Both the position numbers and the translations under genes were made by a program. This document shows, piece by piece, positions 45,001 through 55,200 of a stretch of DNA of 64,000 nt. This DNA comes from Anisus vortex (Eukaryota; Mollusca; Gastropoda; Planorbidae): contig OX421497.1 in assembly GCA_949126835.1 (NCBI GenBank), forward strand, positions 8,026,191 to 8,090,190, written 5' to 3'. Within the stretch, counting starts at the first letter, position 1, and each line of letters opens with the position of its first letter. Below the pieces are notes generated by a model. The model searched no databases, was not told the DNA's origin, and was given only the letters and a program-made list of their open reading frames with translations.

Positions 45001-46226
45001 AAATACAATATCAAAACTATTTAAACATGCTATACACATATATAACAATGTGGAAACTTTTTGAACAGGTACAACATGCTTCTGTTTCATTTAAATTCAC
45101 TTCCCATCTTTTTAACCCTTTACTGGTCATTGTGGCCAAAAACGTCCGTTGTCGATTTGGGCAAAACGTCAGAAAGTGTCAGTGATAATTTATAGTTCAG
45201 ACTACTTTCTCATTTGGATCGAGATCTTGGGAGTTTTCCATTTGTTTATTTCCGGTTTATTTAATGTTCGAAGCATACCTCGTAATTTGTTCATCACTGT
45301 AAGAGTGGTGGAGCCGTCGCCCGTGGAGTGGTAGCTATGTGTTCTTCTGGTTTAATTTATTGGACATTTAAGTTAGAGAATTTTTTAATCAGGTGAATTT
45401 AAGTTTGATAGTGACATAGGCAGTGTGCCTACTTTCGATCTTTCCGACTGTGAAAAAAAGATATATCGAATGTTGTGAGTCTGATATTGTAGTAGACGGG
45501 ATGGACCATCCGGAGACCCCCCATAGGTGGAAAATGTAGCATTTGATATAAAAATAGAAGAATTTAGGGAACAAACTGGCCTAAATTGGACTGTGGTTAA
45601 TCAGTCTCAGTTAAGCTACTTTTAAACTATTGTTTGAAGAAGCAACAATGGATAAAATAGCTTCCCAAACAAATGAATAAGCGCATTGAACAAATCTTAA
45701 AATGCACACACAGAGGTAAGAAAAAACAACAACTTCTGCCCAGTTTAGTATTGACCTGGATGACCTAAATAAACAATGGCGTAAGCTGTAAAAAGAAGTC
45801 AGGACTCTAACCTGAACCATTGGTTGATCAAGGATCTGATACGTTCCATCCTGAAGCATGATGGTGTTGGACATGGCGTGATTCTGGAACAGAAACCTGG
45901 CGTCCTCCAGGTTCAGGGCCACCGACTGACCCCCTTGCTGCATGAGGCCCGAGTCGGACAGGCTCAGGGCGTCAGAATCCGATGACATCACCATAAATTG
46001 ATTGCCGTTGCTGCTGACCAGCGTCAGCACTTGATTCCCAAGTTGACATCCGGCGGATAAAGTGCTCACTAATATGATAATAAAAAAATAATTACTGCAT
46101 TTGATTACTCATAAAAGTGAAGTTTAAAAAAAGATATATTTCCCAATGTAAATTACCTTCACTGTGATGGTCTGGGAGAGTTGTCTGTCCTTCATTTTGT
46201 GAAATTTCCATAATTGAATCTGCCAT
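29488..46226 (-). CDS. C2H2 zinc-finger / AT-hook nuclear protein (18 coding exons)
   Basis: Coding exons in gene order: 46157-46226, 45812-46068, 44298-44630, 43752-43920, 43109-43264, 40588-40644, 39762-39944, 37615-37745, 36821-36977, 36301-36405, 35963-36130, 35009-35184, 34523-34651, 33593-33759, 32985-33104, 32232-32388, 31044-31248 and 29488-30029. Every intron is GT-AG and all phases join, giving 1,093 residues. Residues 1-220 are Gln/Ser/acid-rich. Basic AT-hook-like patches lie at about 277 (KRRGRPRL), 335 (RRSARKRKK) and 410 (KKRGRGRPRRYP). Nine C2H2-type fingers span about 608-852. The tail is acidic (EEEEEEMDD and GQNGQIFYKAE). The start is the first ATG after the acceptor CTCTCAG|GATGG. 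It is expected to be a DNA-binding regulator. The architecture recalls CTCF, ZFX and ZNF335, but the fingers do not match my recall of those, so I give no name. Confidence 0.93.
30560..30875 (+). mobile_element. SINE B copy in zinc-finger intron 18
   Basis: B-box-like GGAGTTCAAATTC, the body TGTCCCCCCTGAGTCTAAGC and the end GATTGGATACTTTACTT follow SINE B at 28693. It is antisense to the host gene and strongly diverged at the 5' end. Confidence 0.5.
33930..34270. mobile_element. Possible TTAA-type MITE in zinc-finger intron 14
   Basis: ATCAACCCTTTCAGTACCAAG at the left resembles the inverse of CAGCACTGGATGGGTTTAAA at the right. The match is imperfect and the target site is not exact. Confidence 0.3.
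34715..34886 (+). mobile_element. SINE B copy in zinc-finger intron 13
   Basis: A tRNA-like head (AGGGTGACCCAACGGC and AGTTTGAATCGTC) is followed by GGCCACAGAAACTGGTGAAC and CTTCACCAGC. An internal deletion removes part of the body. Confidence 0.7.
35480..35670 (+). mobile_element. Degraded SINE B in zinc-finger intron 12
   Basis: CTAATGAGTATCTGATATC, GGTGGATGGGTATTGTGATG and GCCACACAGTCCCCTTGTA follow the SINE B body at lower identity. Confidence 0.45.
35755..35945. repeat. 28-bp tandem repeat, about 7 copies
   Basis: The unit CATAAAAATAACTACATGCA plus CAACCATT recurs with TTTATA/TTCATA variants that partly alternate. It lies in zinc-finger intron 12, next to the acceptor-distal end of exon 35963-36130. 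Confidence 0.85.
36978..37225. repeat. Tandem repeat of about 41 bp in zinc-finger intron 9
   Basis: TTAAGAATAACATAGTCCCA plus ATGACTTTATGTAATACATC recurs, with longer units that add CAAACATTGTCTCAAG. The array starts immediately at the boundary of exon 36821-36977. Confidence 0.8.
37855..38190 (-). mobile_element. SINE B, reverse copy
   Basis: Reversed, it shows GGGGCACAGTGGCTGAGCGA, AAGGTCCCGGGTTTGAATCC, CAGGGTCTGG-type body, GGCCTCAGAAACTGGTGAAC and a tail ending GGTACTTTACC. It is in zinc-finger intron 8, sense to the gene. Confidence 0.75.
38198..39475 (+). mobile_element. SINE B split by a hAT-like element
   Basis: SINE B body sequence at 38198-38280 (TCTGATGGACACCTGACATC) stops at CTAGGCAA and resumes after 39417 with CTAGGCACATCAC and CCTAGTATGCTACGGCCAGA. 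Between them lies the element described at 38281-39417. The hAT-like insertion is therefore younger than the SINE. Confidence 0.75.
38281..39417. mobile_element. hAT-like non-autonomous element, 1.1 kb
   Basis: The ends are CAGGGCTGTATTGTCGAAGTC (first 20 used) and ACTATACAGCCCTG. The flanking 8-mers CTAGGCAA and CTAGGCAC differ at one base. Repeated AAGTCG motifs lie near both ends (38296-38370 and 39340-39390). No transposase is encoded. Confidence 0.75.
40041..40600 (-). repeat. 29-bp minisatellite carrying a splice donor, about 19 copies
   Basis: On the gene strand each unit contains AAATTGTTTGATG|GTAGGC, the end of the 57-nt exon 40588-40644 plus its 5' splice site. The array extends from the real donor (GT at 40586-40587) into the intron to about 40041. 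Units differ only by single changes such as CGGACC, CCATTT or ATAAAA, and these variants recur in blocks. Confidence 0.92.
40918..43046. mobile_element. TA-flanked DNA element, 2.1 kb, with a nested MITE
   Basis: The ends CCGTATATACTCGTGTATAA and, inverted, CTGTATATACTCGCGTATAA continue into GTCGCACC/GTCACAC. A TA dinucleotide lies on each side (40916-40917 and 43047-43048), as in Tc1/mariner-type insertions. Subterminal GTATAAGTCGCACC copies recur inside both ends. It encodes no transposase that I can see. It sits in the intron between exons 43109-43264 and 40588-40644. Confidence 0.7.
41865..42808. mobile_element. MITE nested in the TA-flanked element
   Basis: GTGACCCGTTCTCACGAAAG and its inverse (TTTTGTGGGAACGGGTCAC) bound the segment, and the repeats extend through GTGACATAAGT / ACTTATGTCTC. 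It is AT-rich and non-coding. The target-site duplication is unclear. Confidence 0.65.
43950..44205 (-). mobile_element. SINE B, reverse copy
   Basis: Reversed, it reads GGGGCACGGTGGGCATC, GGTTTGATTCC (B box), GGAGGGTGTGCCTGAGTCTA, CCACAAAAACTGGTGAATTC and CATGATACTTTACTT. It lies in zinc-finger intron 4, sense to the gene. Confidence 0.75.
44640..45811 (-). other. Zinc-finger intron 3, no element assigned
   Basis: AT-rich intron. A TTAA followed by CCCTTTACTGGTCATTGTGG at 45112-45135 resembles piggyBac-like ends, but I found no matching right end. Confidence 0.4.
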
Positions 46227-46639
46227 CCTGAGAGAACAAATAGGTATTTTTTTATGAATAGTTGATATTTTATTCAATAATTTACTTTAAATAAAGTAAA
46301 AATTAATTTAACAAAAATTTTTTTTTAATTGCTCCATTTATTACTTTATAGGTTTATTGTTACTATTGAATGATAGGGATTTGGGTCAACATGTAATTAT
46401 ACAAAACATTTTTTAATTGTACCGGTAGCAAAGTAGTATTTTAATTTTGATGATGCCTGTATATTAAAACAATAAGCCAAATCTTTTCAGCTGATAGACA
46501 GTGTGTTTTGAAATTTTAATCCATATATCCATCAACTACAAGCCCCCATCAACTTATAATTTAACTGTTATATTGCATATCATTATAACAGCAATGACTA
46601 TCAGATTTATATCAGATACTGTAATGAGAAATGTCTCTC

Positions 46640-47280
46640 TCTTATTCTTTATCGCTCCCCGTGGAGCATAAGGCAGCAACATAGTTCCGCCAGGCCTCCC
46701 TATCCTGGGCGAGCCATCTGATTTCATGCCATGTTTTGTTGGTGGCCTTTGCTTCCTTGTCCATTGTCCTCCTCCACGTTCCCATGGGTCTTCCCTTCGC
46801 CTTTTTCCTGGTGGTGTCCATTTCAATGCAATACTTGGGAGCCTCTTTTTGTCCATGCGGAGGATGTGACCCAGCCATCTCCATCTTCTTTTCTTGATTT
46901 CCTCGATGATGAAGTTTATTCCAGTTCTCTTTCGAACTTCACTGTTGGAGATGTGGTCTTCCCAGTTAATCTTTAGTATGCGTCGGAGACATCTTCCTTC
47001 AAACCCTCTAAGGGGGCTTTCAATTTTGGTATTGGTCTTCCAGGTCTCTGCAGCATAGAGAAGGACTGAGCGTACATTTGACTTGTAAAGTTTCAGTTTT
47101 GCTCTTAGTTGCAGAGAGGATGACTTCCATATTTTTCCCAGTTTGTTGAAGGCCTGAGCTGCCATAGCTAGTCTGGTGGAGATTTCCATATCTATGCTTC
47201 CATTAGCTGAGATGTAACTGCCAAGGTATTTGAAGTTTTCAATATTTGGTTTTGTCTTGGTAGAGAGCTGGTCTGGATTA
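46640..47280 (-). mobile_element. RTE-like LINE 3' fragment in zinc-finger intron 1
   Basis: On the minus strand it reads NFKYLGSYISANGSIDMEIS, KLKLYKSNVRSVLLYAAETW, GRCLRRILKINWEDHISN, KKRRWRWLGHILRMDKKRLP and ALKWTPPGKRRREDP, with frame changes near the end. It is 5'-truncated within the RT ORF. The same protein region survives at 11120 and 18700. Confidence 0.85.
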
Positions 47281-47507
47281 TTTTACTGCTATAGTCTATA
47301 CTCTAAATTTATATAAAAAACTATAGAAGACTATATTCAGTATAGTTTCAGTGAATTATTATATTGATATATTGAATGTCATTCAAATCATTAATTATAT
47401 TTAAAGGCCTATGAATGCCTGCTTTGTAATGATTATAGTGATTAGTTACACAATGACTTAGTTACAGCTTATATTATCCTAATTCTTATATATTACGTAG
47501 TTACAGA

Positions 47508-47845
47508 CACTCTTATAAAGAAGATTACTGCGTCCTACACTCATCCGTGGTCTGAGTCCAATCTTGCATTTTGATTAATTATAAGTGTTTTAAATGATGT
47601 TAAGTCACTGGTCTTCCTGGTTAGTTCATGTAACCCACAGAGCCTTTTACAAGCTTATGTAACGCCCCAGGGCAAAATTTTCAGCGCCGCCCCCTTGCAT
47701 ACTGTAACTGCTTGTTTTTAGTACTATATTTGCTATATTTAGACTACATTTGCCGCCCCCCTGGAAGTGTCACCCCCCCCCTTATGTAAGGGCACTGGTA
47801 ACCCATTCCATGCCCGAATGTGACTCACGAAGAAAGAGTGCTTGT
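47508..47845 (-). mobile_element. LINE 3'-end fragment split by a MITE
   Basis: Reversed, it matches 59801-59985: CTTTCTTCGTGAGTCACATT, GGCATGGAATGGGTTAC, then, after the insertion at 47638-47797, GACTTAACATCATTTAAAAC and AGTGTAGGACGCAGTAATC. Confidence 0.7.
47638..47797. mobile_element. hAT-like MITE with exact 8-bp duplication
   Basis: GTAACCCA flanks it at 47630-47637 and 47798-47805. The ends are CAGAGCCTTTTACAAGCTTA and TAAGGGCACTG, and the interior is CGCCCCC-rich. It is inserted in the LINE fragment, so it is younger than that copy. Confidence 0.8.
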
Positions 47846-47859
47846 AGACTTGTATGCAT

Positions 47860-48847
47860 TTGTTCTTGCATACGGGATTAGAAAAATGTTTTTGTCCTTA
47901 ATGTTTATCTGAGCATTGTAATAGAGTTAATATTTTAATGGATAGTTATTGTGTAGTATTTCTAAGTTAGAATTTAATGCCTTTTATTGACTCATTATTA
48001 CTACTTTACTCTTTGCCCTTCTGTCCTCTAGTGTTCCATGGTTTAGTGATTTAACTATTGGTGTTACTCTTTAAGTCTTTTGTCACTTGTGAATATTCAC
48101 TAGTAATAGTAATGAACCTTACAGCTCTTTTCTGAATTTGTTCTAATCTATTGAAATAATTTCTTGTTTTAATATATTTAAATTTAGGCCGAATCCTAAT
48201 TCCTAATCATTAGTAAAACTCTTTTACTAGTTTTAGGTCTATCTAACATTACTAAAAATCCCCTGAGAAACGTTTGGTTCTTGGAACAAACTCATTATAC
48301 AAAAGCTTATTCTGATGGGTTTTTTTTAAATTTTAGTCAACACATTTTCGATAGACTCCAGAAAAGTATAAGTAAGAGGGTAGTCATTAGAAACCGAAAG
48401 TAGAGAAAATGTCTCCACAAATTACCGTAGATTCCAATAAAGGACAAGGCCGTAACTTGACATCTAACTGGTAAAGCCATTCTGGGATATTCAAATCTGA
48501 TTTAATCCTACCATGGGTATTTTTAAATAATTACACCATTTCCCTCTTATTCAAATAGCTTTCAACAGTAAAATACTGACTAGATAGATTTGGGGCAAGA
48601 TTTTTGTATAGTTTACAATATTTTCGGAGAATACAAGCATCCGTTGTCCCGATTGGTTACAATTATACAGGGATAGGAACGGGCTCTATTTTGTCCGGAA
48701 CACAATAGTAATAGATCTCAAATCTTTCCGCACCAAATGGTACATCAATTACAAATATCTAGCGATAAATAATTCTAATAAAATTATCGTCGTAACTCTT
48801 AGAGATTTTTAGATGTTTACATATTTAAAGAGCATTATTCAACTCAC
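47860..48847. other. Zinc-finger intron 1, right part
   Basis: AT-rich intronic sequence, no feature recognised. Confidence 0.4.
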
Positions 48848-48965
48848 CAGAAAACCTTTTTGCAAAATGGCGTCTCTTTAGTGACCTAATTTCTTGGGGG
48901 CGGCTACTCCTAACGAAAGAATTACATGAGCTAAAATTATGGTCCAAAATATAACGTGCGCGAAC
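48848..48965 (-). promoter_or_regulatory. Putative non-coding exon 1 and promoter of the zinc-finger gene
   Basis: On the minus strand TTTTCTG|GTGAGTTG gives a strong donor at 48846-48847, a good partner for the acceptor one base before the start codon at 46227. Upstream are GCCGCCCCC and, on the plus strand, AAAATGGCGTC (a YY1-like site at about 48864) and a GTGCGCGAACG segment at about 48956. This local GC and CpG richness suits a housekeeping promoter. The transcription start is not visible. Confidence 0.45.
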
Positions 48966-49549
48966 GATTTGCAAACGCTCTTATATTTCTTAAATAATAT
49001 AATTGTTTGAATAATTATATTTACAAACTTACATATAGAGCATACTTTCTAAATAGATCTAATTTGTCTTTATTACACCAATCCGTGCACTTTATCTGGA
49101 CCGTAGGCCTGAACATAATAGAAATATAATATTTAAGTAGGCCTATTCACCTATTCTGTGGGACCGTAGGCTATGCCTACTCTATCCATCCAGATTCTGC
49201 TCGTTTTTATAGAGACATGAAGAAGACTAAGCTTAGTCTTTTTTTTTATATTTCTTATGATGATAAAAGTGAAATTCTTCCTAGGTTATGTTTATGCGTA
49301 GGACGTTACATGGTATCGCCCCCCCCCCCCTCAAAGAATGAAAATTATGAAGAAAATGGCAATTTAGAGAAGAGAGGGTTCAAAATGTTAGATAGATCTT
49401 GTGACATAAAAAAAAATAAAAGAATGTTTTTAAAAATAATATTGCTTTTGGTTTAAAGAAGAAGAAATTGTATTTTTAATGTAAGCTTATGTAGAGATTC
49501 TTTTTGCTGACAGTGGATCTTTCTGGTCAGACATAGGCTATCCGTAGGT
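48966..49549. other. Intergenic DNA, no gene seen
   Basis: It contains a C-run at about 49320-49331 and TAGGCCTA palindromes. No coding exon is supported. Confidence 0.45.
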
Positions 49550-49759
49550 CAGGGGTCGGCAACCTTTTGATAATAGTGCGCCGAAGTAGGATTTCTAATT
49601 TATTCAGCCTGCCAACAACCTAACGGTTATCCTGATTTAGAACTCAATTTATTTGTAGAAGAGGCATTAATTCTTTCTTTTGTGGGGTGTTCCGCGTGCC
49701 ATTGAAAATCGCTCTGCGTGCCAAGTCTGGTTATGCGTTCCGTAGGCTGCCGACCCCTG
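49550..49759. mobile_element. Short hAT-like element with exact 8-bp duplication
   Basis: CAGGGGTCGGCAACCTTTTG at the left and GGCTGCCGACCCCTG at the right. CCGTAGGT flanks it at 49542-49549 and 49760-49767. It is the same family as 19725-19932. Confidence 0.85.
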
Positions 49760-49911
49760 CCGTAGGTCATCCGAGGCGTAGGCCTACTATTTAACACTGA
49801 TGTAGTCAGGCCAGCGTGTATTAGTGGTCCTGGCATACACAATATTTGTTTTACTTCTGCATGCCTGACACATTTGTAGACCTATTGCTAGTTTGTCTCC
49901 TACCCTATATG

Positions 49912-50095
49912 CGAGGGGTCGGTAACCCACGGCACGCGTGCCAGACTTGGCACGCAGAGCGATTTTCAAAGGCACTCCGAAGACCATTCAAAAAGTCTCT
50001 TCTACAAGAAATTGAGTGCTAGAGCATGATGATTTTTTAAGCTGTTGGCACGCTGACTGAATTAGAAATCCTGCCTTGGCACACTATTATCACTA
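49912..50095. mobile_element. Short hAT-like element, third copy, right end lost
   Basis: It starts CGAGGGGTCGGTAACCCACG, continues with GGCACGCGTGCC and ends near GGCACACTATTATCA without the terminal CCCCTG. Confidence 0.65.
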
Positions 50096-50698
50096 TTAAC
50101 ACTGCTCTATGCCATCAAGGGTATTCGAGTGATTTATACGTTGAAGCGTGACATTAGGACTGAATACCCACAAGACATCCACCTGCACATGGATCCACCC
50201 CATTCACCATCAATTTTCTTTATTCTCTTTTGTTTATCACACCCTCTGTCATAATAACATGGCGTTCCAAGTCTTACGTAACATATTACTACTAAATATT
50301 AATATTTAAAGCTCTGTGCATAAAACACACTTGTTCATCTGAGTAGGCGAACTGGTAATTTCCTATCTCTCTTATCTGACCAATCAGATCTTCGGTTGAA
50401 AGGGTGCGCAGTGGTCATAATAAATATTATAATAGTCCCTGTACAAAGAGCACATTCACTCATGTGGCTTGGTAGATTAGATTAATAATTATCCCCATGT
50501 TGACGTGATTTGCTTTGTAAAGCAAATGTGAATGTCTTAGTTTTCTAAATAGTGAAAATACTAACATTTTGAAGTGAACCTGAGTTGATATTGAATGTAA
50601 GTTGTATATTTTTATTTTTTTTTACGAGTCAAAGACTTGTTGCTGTAGTTGTCTGTAAAAAAAATGGTGTAAAGTAGTTTAAATGTTAGGTCTATATA
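50096..50698. other. Intergenic DNA, nothing recognised
   Basis: AT-rich sequence with no supported feature. Confidence 0.4.
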
Positions 50699-50868
50699 GG
50701 CCGGATGGTCCAGCGGTTAGTTCACCGGACTGTCAACCGACACGTCGCGGGTTCTGTCCCTGGCTCCGACCGATCCCTGCCACCCTGCAGGAGTTTTGGG
50801 CCTAGAGGACGTAATAATCTTCTATCTAGAAGAAACGTCTGTAAAACAATAAGATATAAGATAGATTT
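50699..50868 (+). mobile_element. SINE A (tRNA-derived) with LINE-type tail
   Basis: The head GGATGGTCCAGCGGTTAGTTC has an A-box-like part, GGACTGTCAACC resembles an anticodon arm with a GTC centre, and GCGGGTTCTGTCC is a B-box-like segment. The 3' part GGACGTAATAATCTTCTATC and the (AAGATA)n end match the 3' tail of the LINE fragments at 1614 and 59801. Confidence 0.8.
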
Positions 50869-50939
50869 ACATAATTTACTATAATTTGTGTAGCATGATT
50901 AAAAAAACGAGTAAGAAGACATGTGCTATACAATTCTTA

Positions 50940-51540
50940 TGTATCCATCTAGCCTAAGCTATTCATCTAGCCTAACCATCTATCTAGCCTTACTGTCTAT
51001 CTAGCCTAACTATCCATCTATCCTATCCATCTAGCCTAACTATCTTTCCAGCCTGACCATCTATCTAGTCTAACTATCTATCCAGTCTAACTATGTATCT
51101 AGCATAACTATCCATCTATCATAACTGTCTATCTAGCATAACTATTCATCTATCCTATCCATCTAGCCCAAATGTCTCAAACTCGGGTGAAGGCCGATGC
51201 CATTTTATCACTTAAGAGATGTGTCGAGGGTCGCACACCCACCCCCTTCCCAACAACAAACCGACCCGAATAAACAAAAAACACTTTATTCATCTTAGCT
51301 CATTTTACTACTTATCACTAATAATAGGTATGTTACGTATATAAAATTAACAATAAAATTTGATGTCTATCAATACTAGCTGTCTGAATTTCACGAATAG
51401 TACATTATTTGTGAGCTTACTGGTGGGCCACAAAAATCCACTTGGTGGGCCGCATGCGACCCGCGTGCCGTTTGTTTGAGGCCCCTGATCTAACTATCTT
51501 TCCAGCCTAACCATCTATCTAGCATAACTATCTATCTAGC
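50940..51540. repeat. Imperfect tandem repeat of (TATCTAGCCTAAC)-like units
   Basis: Units of CTATCTAGCCTAAC and variants run from about 50945 to 51166, are interrupted by an element at 51167-51487, and resume to 51540. Confidence 0.8.
51167..51487. mobile_element. hAT-like MITE inserted in the tandem repeat
   Basis: CAAATGTCTCAAACTCGGG at the left and GTTTGAGGCCCCTG at the right form a short imperfect inverted repeat of the TCAAACTC type. Tandem-repeat units resume directly after it. Confidence 0.6.
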
Positions 51541-51760
51541 ACATAGGTTCACAACGGGGGCGTTATCGCCCCCCCGGGGGCGGTGGGAGGATTTAGGGGG
51601 GCGCTGATGTTCCAGGGGGCGATTGGGGGGCGGTGAATGGCAAGTGGGCGGTACAAACGTCCCCGTTATACTTTGAACACAGCTATTTGAATCGCTTAGT
51701 TGTTGGATGAAATGTGATGCAAACGCAAGTGCTGCTAAATATCTGATATCCCCCAACAGT
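51541..51760. repeat. GGGGGCG-rich element fragment
   Basis: It starts AGGTTCACAACGGGGGCG, typical of hAT-derived repeats, with several GGGGGCG blocks. No right end is identified. Confidence 0.35.
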
Positions 51761-51814
51761 AGGCCTACATTTTATTATAAGCCTACTAGTAGGAAATAGG
51801 AATCGCAATGACTT

Positions 51815-52140
51815 TTCCAAGACACGTCGCGGGTTCTATCCCTGGCATCCCTGCCACCGACCGATCTCTGTACTCAAATGATGATTGTCCATCGCTTTGC
51901 GAAGAGGACCGTCCATTGTTAACGTCATAGGTGCTTGTGTGTACGAAGATGGCTGGTGAGGCCTATTCTTGCCCGAAAGGGTTTGCCGCAGTGGGGGCCA
52001 TAGATACGAGGCCTGCTGGCCGGCAGTAGCGGGGCTGTATTGTCTGGACTTTCCTAGTTGACGCTTTGTAGTTGGGACCCTTCGCCATTTTTTCCTCATG
52101 AGCTGCTGCTCAATGGATGACTTGCGCGTGAATTGGATTT
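51815..52140 (-). mobile_element. SINE-like sequence
   Basis: ACACGTCGCGGGTTCTATCC shares the B-box segment of SINE A; the rest (GCTTTGCGAAGAGGACCGTCC, first 20 used) is unlike SINE A. It is probably a second SINE type or a chimera. Confidence 0.35.
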
Positions 52141-52272
52141 AAGTAAATAAACGTAAGCTATATGTTAAGCTTGATTGTCTGGTAGCGTGGTGTAGTTATA
52201 GAGAAAATTGTGATGTCTTAAGTGATCTCAGTTTTACTAGAGATGTTCTTTTTTTTTTAAAACATTTTTTAA

Positions 52273-55200
52273 CACTTAACATGCCAAATTCGACTAAAGT
52301 CGAATTTACAAAACTCTTTCTGTATGCCAAATTCGACTTTAGTCGAAAATCATAGTGGTCTTAAGAAATGGATCAAAATCATAACCGAATAATCAATGGT
52401 ATAGAGTTTGGACAGTGTATCATGACTGGCATGACTATCTTAACCTCAATCACCAGTATTTTCGGTTTTATTATTTGTATGCGTCACATATCCAACCGTC
52501 GGTTATAGCTGTACTCAATAATAACTAAACAGTAATGAAGGAATAACTTTCACTCGAACCAAACGTTATTCACACTATTTACATGGGAGTCTAACATAAA
52601 CAGTATGATAGATAACGTAAGAGAACGCTATTCTTCAACGGAGTAATTATGTGACGTCACAGGCACCTATGACGCGTTTTGACTTTGACGCTCAAAACCG
52701 AACCACGTGGATGTTGCATGTACAATCTTGTTTATGTTTATCTTAGTACTGAAGCCGATTTATGTGTCCTTTTATGTTTATAGCTTGTTCTTGTGTGAAT
52801 TTCAAACATTTTAGTATTATTAGTATTTACTTTTATTGGAAATATACTTGAAATAGATCTATGGATGATTCTATTGTTTATCGAGCAGATTCTGATTCCG
52901 GTGAGGAATATAATTATGACAGTTGTGAATTAGATGATAATTTAGATTTAGAAAGTAATTCAGGTGATAACATTGATTTAGCCGGTGAAACCAATGGACC
53001 ACTAGCACCTGCTTGCATTGATGCTAGATCGGCTTTGAGTTGTGATAGGGAGCAATGCAACGAATCAGTTCATTCTAACTGGGAAATGTTGGAGAGGAAT
53101 GATTTCGTTGACCTAAATAGCGAATGGCTGCCCCCATTCATTAGTAGACAAGGTGTTCTTGTCGATACCAACAATTTTGAGGCTGTTGATTATTTCAAAT
53201 TGTTTTTCCCTGATACTTTAGTGGAGCACATAATGAATGAGACTAATCGTTATGGTGACAAGGTAAAAAGTGAAAAATGTGTTGGGAATGATGGATCCCA
53301 CCGTGTGAAAAGCTGGAAGCCATGCGATATGGATGAGCTATCTGCCTTTCTTGGCATTCAGATTGCGATGGGCTTATGTAGCAAATCATCAATAGATGAT
53401 TATTGGGCAACAGGAGCTTGGCTCACATACACCCCTTTTACTCAAGTAATGGGAAGAAATAGATTTCAAATTCTCAACTCATTTTTTCATTTCAACGATA
53501 ACGAAAACAGACTAGAAAGGGGGCAGGATGGATATGATCCACTCTTCAAACTGCGACCGTTATTGGACATTACGGCACCTCTATACCGACAAGTCTATGG
53601 ACCAGGACAAGCCCTTTCAATAGATGAGTCTATGGTGGCATTCAAAGGACGTTGTTTTTTCAAACAGTACATGCCATCTAAACCAACTAAATGGGGCATA
53701 AAGGCATTCATGTTGGCTGATTCAAAGTCTTTCTACTGTTTGAAGTTTATAATATACACAGGAAAAAAGACATTTGTGATAGAAGAAGGCAACACTTTGC
53801 GTTCACAGATTGTATTTGATCTGGTTGACGGATTAAGGAAAAAAGGCCATATAATATACACAGACAATTACTATACAAGTATTTATACATATTCTAGTTT
53901 GAAAGTGAAAAATCTAGGTGCGTCTGGCACAATTCTGGAAAACTCAAAGGGTTATCCAAAAGATCTGAAGAAAAAAAAAATTAAGAATGAAAAGAGGTGA
54001 TCCTCCCATTTTTGCTAAATCAAAGGACTTGATCGTAACAACGTTTCAAGATAGCAAACGTCTCAGTATTCTATCAACTGTGGGGAAACAACACAACTAC
54101 AGTGAAGCGCATACGAGACAGAAAACAGCCAGAAGGTTATAGAACAGTAGAAAAACCTACCATCTGCCAGCATTACAATGACCATATGGGTGGAGTGGAT
54201 CATTTTGACCAGATGAAGGTTAGCTATAGCTATCCGCACAAATCAGTCAAGTGGTACCACTCAGTATTTCATTATATCAAAGAAGTAGCTTTGATAAATG
54301 GACTAATTTGTTACAGGCTAAACAAGGACGCTTCCATGACAGCTAAATATTTTAGGGAACTAGTGCTTGAATCCCTTATCCAGAACCAAGTGAATAGGAA
54401 AAGACAAAAAAGAAATACTGTCGCCCCGACCCCAAACATTGATGACAGATTAACTGGACGTCACTTTCCCAATACGTACACAGTCAAATCGTACAAACCA
54501 AACTGTCTTGTATGTAAATCCTGCCAAAAAAGAGCCCAAACAAGATATTACTGCCCTGTTTGTAACGTCCCTCTCTGCATTGTGCCATGTTTTGAGCTGT
54601 ATCATACAGCTGTGAATTATAGCACTGTTCGCCAGCACCAGCCACAGCAGTAAACTTTTTATAATGTGTGGTTTCAAAAATGTATAGTATAGTTCTGTAC
54701 ATTAATTTTCATTTATATTGGTATTTTTTTTTATTCCATTATTTGGTTGCAAAATAGTCAATTAATCTTTTGTTGATGATGAAATTAAATTGTATAAATG
54801 TAAAATTTATTATGTATAGTTCTTTAATTGATTTATGGCTTAACTTATGCATTGAAATTATTAATTAAAAGTCATTGTTTGATATTAACTTTAGAAGACA
54901 AGTTCTTTCTATTTTTCTTAAGTTTATTACCATATTGCTAAGAAGATGCACAAGGAAAATAAAAGCTACCTAAAAAAATATGTTTCCTATAGATATCACA
55001 AATATTCAAGGAAAGGTGGCACGATTTGGCACAAAACTCAATTTTTCAATATGGTTTAATGTAGATCTATATGGTAGAAATGTAATCCGTCAACATTGAC
55101 CAATTACATATTTGTAAATTTTACAGTTTTAGTAGACTGACAGAAAATTGAATGAAATCGTTTCACATTTCACGGACCAAACAAATGGCAAACGGACATA

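Noticed and set aside
45112..45617. Possible piggyBac-like element starting at TTAA
   Set aside because: The left end looks suitable, but no matching inverted right end or second TTAA was found.
50699..50770. tRNA-Asp-like gene
   Set aside because: It is the head of SINE A, with copies elsewhere in the window and a LINE-type tail.
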